Shown in pieces: positions 30,400-34,158 of a stretch of DNA of 34,158 nt; position 1 is the stretch's first letter; each line of letters begins with the position of its first letter. The stretch covers positions 1 to 34,158 of the IMG/VR virus record IMGVR_UViG_3300003323_000500. One strand, given 5' to 3'. Made by a program: the position numbers and the translations under genes. This DNA comes from a virus. Below the pieces are notes generated by a model. That model made no database searches and was not told the origin of the DNA. It worked only from the letters and a program-made list of their open reading frames with translations.

Positions 30400-32202
30400 A
30401 TGGTATCAGTAAACATTCTTAAAGGTTGGTTTAAAAAGGGGTTGAAACCTCTTGAAGTACAATATAGTGCTTGGCTTGATTCTTATTGGCATAAGAGTGA
30501 AAGTATACCTGTAGATTCTATTGAGAATTTGCCAGCGATAATAAACAACCTCCCATCGGCACAGACCATTGCTGCGCTAGAATCCTTGGGCATACTGACA
30601 AAGTTTACTGTTGGCGATTTATCTACTTTACCGGGAACAGGTGCAAAGATTGCACTTATTGTTGGTGTTGGTATGTTTATATTTTTGGAAGAGGGAACAC
30701 CGAATGGTTCAACTATATTTCCGGCTCTAAACAGTGGTGTTTGGTCGCTGGCGCTTGGGGTAAATCAAAGTGTTGTTGGTGATTCTTTTCCTTCAACATA
30801 CTTTGTAAGTCCATTGGGGAACGATTCAACGGGTGTAAAAGGTGACTATACCAAACCTTTCACGCCTCAAGGAGCTGTTAGTATAGCTTCTCCCGGTGAC
30901 TCAATTAGCTTCTTGCCGGGTATATATACTATTAATGCAAACATTGCAAAGAATGGTGTTGCGTATTCTACATTCGGAGGTAAAGTAACCATTATCGTTG
31001 ATCAGCTGGATGCTGTAGTTTTTGATTTTGACTCTCTACCCGTTTCTGCACTTGATGTGTCTATTCAAGGTGACTTTGACTATATAATTACGAATGGTGG
31101 GAATGTTTTTAAATTCAAAGGTGCGGCTACCACTCAAAAGTATGTAGTGAAATGGGCTAATGCTTATCAGTATTCAGGTGTATTCATGTTAATGCCCTAT
31201 TCATTTGATGGCGGAGTTTTTGAGGGAAACATAGAGATTGACAGTGCATCTACAACGCCAGCAATTAAGTGTAGTTCATCGAGCTCCACAGAAGGTGCCG
31301 GTGTGATGAATCTCCGTATAACGAATAGTTCAACATCAAGCTATGCTATCATACCGTGGTTTGGCGGTTTCATATTCAATATCTCCTATCAAGGGACTTA
31401 CTTTGGCCTTTTTGGTGCGCCATTAAATGGCGGAGGTAACGATAAGAATGTATATGTGCTTAACGTAAAACAAGCTTCCGGTTGTACAACATACTTGAGT
31501 AATGGCGACTATAGCGGTTCATTTGATGGCGGACAAGTCACACTATTCTCATCGGCAAATGTCAATATAAACGCCCGATTAGTAGGGTGCACATTGAATG
31601 CTGGCCCGGCTACATCTTCAAAGATCACAGCTCAAGCAAGTAATGTCACAATCATTAATGATCAAGTGACCGTGTTGAAGCTTGATGGCACGTGGAAAGA
31701 TTGCTACTATACTAGAACGTCCACTTCGCTTTGCGTATTGGAAGGGCAATTTTACAATTTTCAATTTAATAGTTCGGGTGGTATCCTCAAGATCACCGGC
31801 TATGTACGTCTTCGTGACAACACCTCTTTATTCGTATATGCAAATGAGTATTTAGAGATTAGCGGCAAGATGGTTGGAAATGCGCAACAGATACTTAAAC
31901 TCAGTCAGGGATCACCAATTGTTATTTCAGGAAGCATAAAACAGTTGAATCCGGATTACCCAGCAATTAAAACGGAAACAGGTGGTTATGTTCATTCTCT
32001 TACGTTGAAGAATGCAGTTATAGAAGGTGGTGGGGCATCCGCTAGTGGCATCTCAATAGATTTGCCTGATGGACTCGATTTGAAACTATATGGTAAGAGT
32101 TATTGTAACAAGGCTTTGGCAGGAACGGGGCCTATAAATTACATCGTTGGGACGGCTGATGACTTTATAGTTGATCCCGATGTTTCAGTAATTGATACAT
32201 AA
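30400..32202 (+). CDS. Long tail fibre / tailspike with beta-helix
   Basis: This 600-residue receptor-binding protein has an N-terminal region to about residue 140 that docks to the tail. Then FVSPLGNDSTGVKGDYTKPF and SPGDSISFLPGIYTI (about 168-182) begin a right-handed parallel beta-helix of the pectate-lyase type running to the end. Catalytic residues were not identified, so it may bind or depolymerise glycans. No invertase gene or invertible repeats flank it. Confidence 0.8.
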   Translation: MVSVNILKGWFKKGLKPLEVQYSAWLDSYWHKSESIPVDSIENLPAIINNLPSAQTIAALESLGILTKFTVGDLSTLPGTGAKIALIVGVGMFIFLEEGTPNGSTIFPALNSGVWSLALGVNQSVVGDSFPSTYFVSPLGNDSTGVKGDYTKPFTPQGAVSIASPGDSISFLPGIYTINANIAKNGVAYSTFGGKVTIIVDQLDAVVFDFDSLPVSALDVSIQGDFDYIITNGGNVFKFKGAATTQKYVVKWANAYQYSGVFMLMPYSFDGGVFEGNIEIDSASTTPAIKCSSSSSTEGAGVMNLRITNSSTSSYAIIPWFGGFIFNISYQGTYFGLFGAPLNGGGNDKNVYVLNVKQASGCTTYLSNGDYSGSFDGGQVTLFSSANVNINARLVGCTLNAGPATSSKITAQASNVTIINDQVTVLKLDGTWKDCYYTRTSTSLCVLEGQFYNFQFNSSGGILKITGYVRLRDNTSLFVYANEYLEISGKMVGNAQQILKLSQGSPIVISGSIKQLNPDYPAIKTETGGYVHSLTLKNAVIEGGGASASGISIDLPDGLDLKLYGKSYCNKALAGTGPINYIVGTADDFIVDPDVSVIDT

Positions 32203-32221
32203 AAGAATAAAATAAATGTAA

Positions 32222-32270
32222 ATGTATTGAGAGTGGAAATAAGCAGCCGAAAGTAAAAAAATCAATACAT
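32222..32270. promoter_or_regulatory. 9-bp inverted repeat upstream of the methylase
   Basis: ATGTATTGA (32222-32230) and TCAATACAT (32262-32270) are exact reverse complements separated by 31 bases, just before the methylase ATG (32276). It could be an operator, attenuator or fibre-gene terminator stem. Confidence 0.4.
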
Positions 32271-32275
32271 AATAC

Positions 32276-33100
32276 ATGGCAAAAACACCTATTACTTACT
32301 ATGGCGGAAAACAAAAATTGATTTCCGCTATACTTCCAAAAATTCCCAACCATACATTATACTGTGAACCTTTTTTAGGTGGTGCAGCAGTTTTCTTTGC
32401 GAAGCCTCAAAGTCAAGTAGAGGTGATAAATGATACGAACAGGGAGTTGATGAACTTCTATCGCGTTTGCAAGGAGAAATTCTTAGACCTTCAGACTCTT
32501 GTTAGAGTAACTTTGCATAGTAGAAATGCTCATCGAGATGCAAAGGTTATCAATGAAAACCCTCATCTATTTACCGATGTTAGGCGAGCGTGGGCAGTGT
32601 GGGTTTTAAGTTCGCAGTCATTCGCTTCCTTGCTGGATGGAACTTGGGGATTCGATCGGTCAAAACGTACAACGACCACTAAGATCAGTAATAAACGGGA
32701 GCATTTTACTGAGGAACTAGCTATACGGTTACAGGATGCGCAGCTTGAAAGTGCCGATGCTATATATGTAATTCAAAGCCGCGATTCTGCCGATAGTTTC
32801 TTTTATTGTGATCCGCCTTACTATAATTCTGATTGTGGCCACTATGACGGCTATACCATCGATGACTTTGAAAAGCTACTGAAAACATTATCCAGTATAA
32901 AAGGAAAATTCATTTTAAGTAGTTACCCCTCTGATATACTTTTAAAGTATACGAAAGAGAACAACTGGTATTTGTGGAGTGTAGAAAGTGGTGTAAGTGT
33001 TGCGGCTAAAGGTGGCTATATGAAAAGAAAAACAGAAGTGCTCACAGCGAACTACCCGTTAGTTGATGTAGAGTGTAAGCATTCCTTTACCCTCTTTTAA
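32276..33100 (+). CDS. Dam-type DNA adenine methyltransferase (D12 class)
   Basis: This 274-residue enzyme transfers methyl from SAM to the N6 of adenine. It has the class signature: YYGGKQKLI at the start, motif I CEPFLGGAAVFF (about 30-41), motif IV DPPYY (179-183), and the insertion for target recognition between them. The target sequence is unknown. Its place beyond the tail fibres parallels Mu com/mom, suggesting protection of phage DNA from restriction. It is ended by a strong terminator. Confidence 0.92.
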   Translation: MAKTPITYYGGKQKLISAILPKIPNHTLYCEPFLGGAAVFFAKPQSQVEVINDTNRELMNFYRVCKEKFLDLQTLVRVTLHSRNAHRDAKVINENPHLFTDVRRAWAVWVLSSQSFASLLDGTWGFDRSKRTTTTKISNKREHFTEELAIRLQDAQLESADAIYVIQSRDSADSFFYCDPPYYNSDCGHYDGYTIDDFEKLLKTLSSIKGKFILSSYPSDILLKYTKENNWYLWSVESGVSVAAKGGYMKRKTEVLTANYPLVDVECKHSFTLF

Positions 33101-33107
33101 AATTTTA

Positions 33108-33140
33108 AGCCCCGGCCTTTTGCAAGGTGCGGGGCTATTT
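33108..33140 (+). terminator. Intrinsic terminator after the methylase
   Basis: AGCCCCG (33108-33114) pairs with CGGGGCT (33130-33136), with an inner CCTT/AAGG stem and a TTGC loop, then ATTTATT. It terminates the late transcript and may also serve the opposing regulator gene. Confidence 0.9.
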
Positions 33141-33167
33141 ATTGAGAGAGAAATAAGCCGTACTTGG

Positions 33168-33377
33168 TCAGTCGTTGATCAGGTCTTTTGTAGATATTCG
33201 AAGAAGTCGTGCGATCTCAAAAAGCGTTTCGAGGCTCGGTTGAGTTACATTGTTAGCATAGCGGGTCACGGTCACATAATCCTTGTCAAGCTTTTCTGCT
33301 AACCAAGCTTGCGTCTTGCCTTGTGCTTTCAAAGCCTCCTTAATCAGGTTTAGTCGTCTGTTTCTACCCTTAACCAT
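33168..33377 (-). CDS. Small XRE-family regulator
   Basis: This Cro/C1-type helix-turn-helix protein is about 69 residues from ATG 33377. An in-frame start lies 66 bp upstream, but its leader looks uncoded. The HTH reads KTQAWLAEKLDKDYVTVTRY, then ANNVTQPSLETLFEIARLL. It is convergent with the methylase. Size and position suggest a controller of the methylase or a right-end regulator (inferred). Confidence 0.82.
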   Translation of the reverse strand: MVKGRNRRLNLIKEALKAQGKTQAWLAEKLDKDYVTVTRYANNVTQPSLETLFEIARLLRISTKDLIND

Positions 33378-33742
33378 TTTGCCAAAATACTGCCACGTTA
33401 CCGTTGAGAATATGTATAGCTTTGATATACCATCACTTTCCAAATTATCCGTTTAAAAACGGCTAATTGGGGACTTTTTTAGCAATACAATTAATCGATA
33501 TGTCGTAAAACACTATATTGTCATTGATTTAGTGACGTTGACTCAAAAGACCTTCTCCCTTTGAGGCATTTATATCGATTCATAGTTGGAGCCCCGCATA
33601 CCGTTTATGTCCTACCTCCCGGAATGCACCACTATAAGGGCCGCACTAGCCGTAGCGGCCCTTTCTTCTATCCATTGTGACTAACTTTTTTAGTTTTTTG
33701 AACTAATAATATTAGATTTAAACAACTGAAACAATCGTACCT
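33378..33742 (+). other. Intergenic stretch between divergent right-end genes
   Basis: This stretch of about 365 bp has no convincing gene. It contains a strong terminator (33636-33668) although no upstream plus-strand gene needs one. A small non-coding RNA ending there is possible. A 25-codon frame at 33608 spans the hairpin but is not convincing. AT-rich DNA with TAGATTTA lies just before the last gene. Confidence 0.5.
33636..33668. terminator. Strong symmetric terminator in the right-end gap
   Basis: AAGGGCCGC (33636-33644) and GCGGCCCTT (33655-33663) are perfect reverse complements around a 10-nt loop, followed by TTCTTCT. It lies between divergent genes, where no known plus-strand transcript needs ending. 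Confidence 0.8.
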
Positions 33743-34081
33743 ATGAACCAGAGAAATAAGATTAGTAGGGCTGTCAAGGATCAATTTACTATTGGTCGCT
33801 TAGGATGGGTTTGGCCTGAACTCATAAAGTTGGGATTCAATAGCCAAGCAGTAGCAGCAGATGTGTGGGGGCGTTTCAATGCACTTCCTGAGCCAAAAGG
33901 AGGGCAATCCACTTTTTTTCTTAAATACGGCCTCGAAGTTTTAGAACCTCAAATCAACGAAAGGCTTGGCCATCCTCCCGGTTACCCTTCGTTCAATGAA
34001 TTAATGGAAAGAGCACTCAAACAATTTATAACATTAACTGCTTACCAAAGAATAGGCATGCCAGAATTTGACGATGATTAA
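33743..34081 (+). CDS. Hypothetical right-end protein
   Basis: This 112-residue soluble protein is rich in Trp/Gly/Phe (GRLGWVWPELIKLGFNSQAV) with an acidic C-terminus (EFDDD). No family is recognised. It is the last gene before the right-end repeats, the place of accessory genes in Mu-like prophages. It has its own AT-rich leader. Confidence 0.65.
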   Translation: MNQRNKISRAVKDQFTIGRLGWVWPELIKLGFNSQAVAADVWGRFNALPEPKGGQSTFFLKYGLEVLEPQINERLGHPPGYPSFNELMERALKQFITLTAYQRIGMPEFDDD

Positions 34082-34085
34082 AAAA

Positions 34086-34123
34086 TGTACCGTTTCGTTT
34101 TAATTTGTGTACCGAATCGTTTT
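34086..34123 (+). other. Right-end transposase-binding repeats
   Basis: TGTACCGTTTCGTTTT (34086-34101) and TGTACCGAATCGTTTT (34108-34123) match at 14 of 16 positions with a 22-bp period. The 22-bp spacing equals the size of MuA end sites. An exact inverted copy lies at 5078-5093 and an 11-bp core at 138-148. The terminal CA could be 34136-34137 but was not proven. Confidence 0.7.
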
Positions 34124-34158
34124 CGCGATCTTAATCACTCAACAAGAATGGTGTTGCC

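Noticed and set aside
29565-32202. Invertible fibre segment as in Mu G
   Set aside because: No invertase gene and no inverted repeats of recombinase type were found around the fibre genes, and there is no duplicate fibre 3' end.
29565-32202. Diversity-generating retroelement at the fibre
   Set aside because: No reverse transcriptase gene and no template/variable repeat pair were seen.
33608-33685. 25-codon frame spanning the right-end hairpin
   Set aside because: Most of it is the terminator stem. No ribosome site, no coupling and no motif.
116-34142. 5-bp target duplication flanking TG 121 and CA 34137
   Set aside because: Flanks CGGGA and CTCAA do not match, and other TG/CA choices near the ends also gave no match, so exact ends are not claimed.
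1-34158. CRISPR array, tRNA or IS element
   Set aside because: No regularly spaced repeats, cloverleaf-like sequence with CCA-type arm, or second transposase was seen.

Overview
The window holds one nearly complete Mu-like transposable prophage with a contractile (myovirus) tail. The host looks like a Bacteroidetes (Bacteroidota) bacterium. The early promoter matches the Bacteroidetes -33 TTG / -7 TAnnTTTG consensus, most genes lack a strong Shine-Dalgarno, and the left-end cassette encodes a small protein with a CPPYCP tail of a kind I associate with that phylum. No tRNA, rRNA, IS element or CRISPR array was seen.

Layout. (1) 1-180 carries a probable left-end transposase-site core. (2) 177-1676, minus strand: a tight four-gene cassette (two small soluble proteins, a polytopic membrane protein and a membrane-anchored coiled coil) lying downstream of and co-oriented with the XRE repressor (1848-2327). 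It is the best candidate for a lysogeny-expressed accessory system. (3) 2328-2434: early promoter overlapped by two repeated operator-like sites. (4) 2435-10253, plus strand: early/transposition operon with a Ner-like regulator, MuA-type DDE transposase, MuB-type ATPase, a DnaA domain IV-only protein, Gam, an ASCH protein, a RecA-fold ATPase, several small unknowns and GemA (gp16). (5) 10329-11331: a secreted protein with its own terminator, then a small HTH-like protein. (6) 11344-17033, minus strand: an inverted packaging/neck block (TerS, TerL, gp36-like, portal, F-like, G-like, gp37-like). (7) 17187-19111, plus strand: protease/scaffold and major capsid protein, followed by a structured RNA element. 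(8) 19196-20784: lysis genes (two holin-like proteins, a CHAP-type endolysin, a probable unimolecular spanin). (9) 20796-32202: tail sheath, tube, frameshifted assembly chaperone, tape measure, baseplate, collar fibre and beta-helix fibre. (10) 32276-34081: Dam-type methylase, XRE regulator, a possible non-coding RNA and an unknown protein. (11) 34086-34123: two direct 16-bp repeats that look like right-end transposase sites.

How it works together: the repressor would hold the early promoter off through the operators at 2341-2374. When it is released, MuA/MuB/Gam/GemA would replicate the phage by transposition. Late expression would then start from the divergent region 17034-17186, where a repeated motif sits between the packaging and capsid operons. 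An exact copy of the right-end 16-mer just upstream of the MuB gene, in left-end orientation, is the most unusual regulatory or transpositional signal here.

Functions were assigned by reading translations and motifs. No database search was run, so distant assignments (neck, baseplate, fibre) rest partly on gene order.
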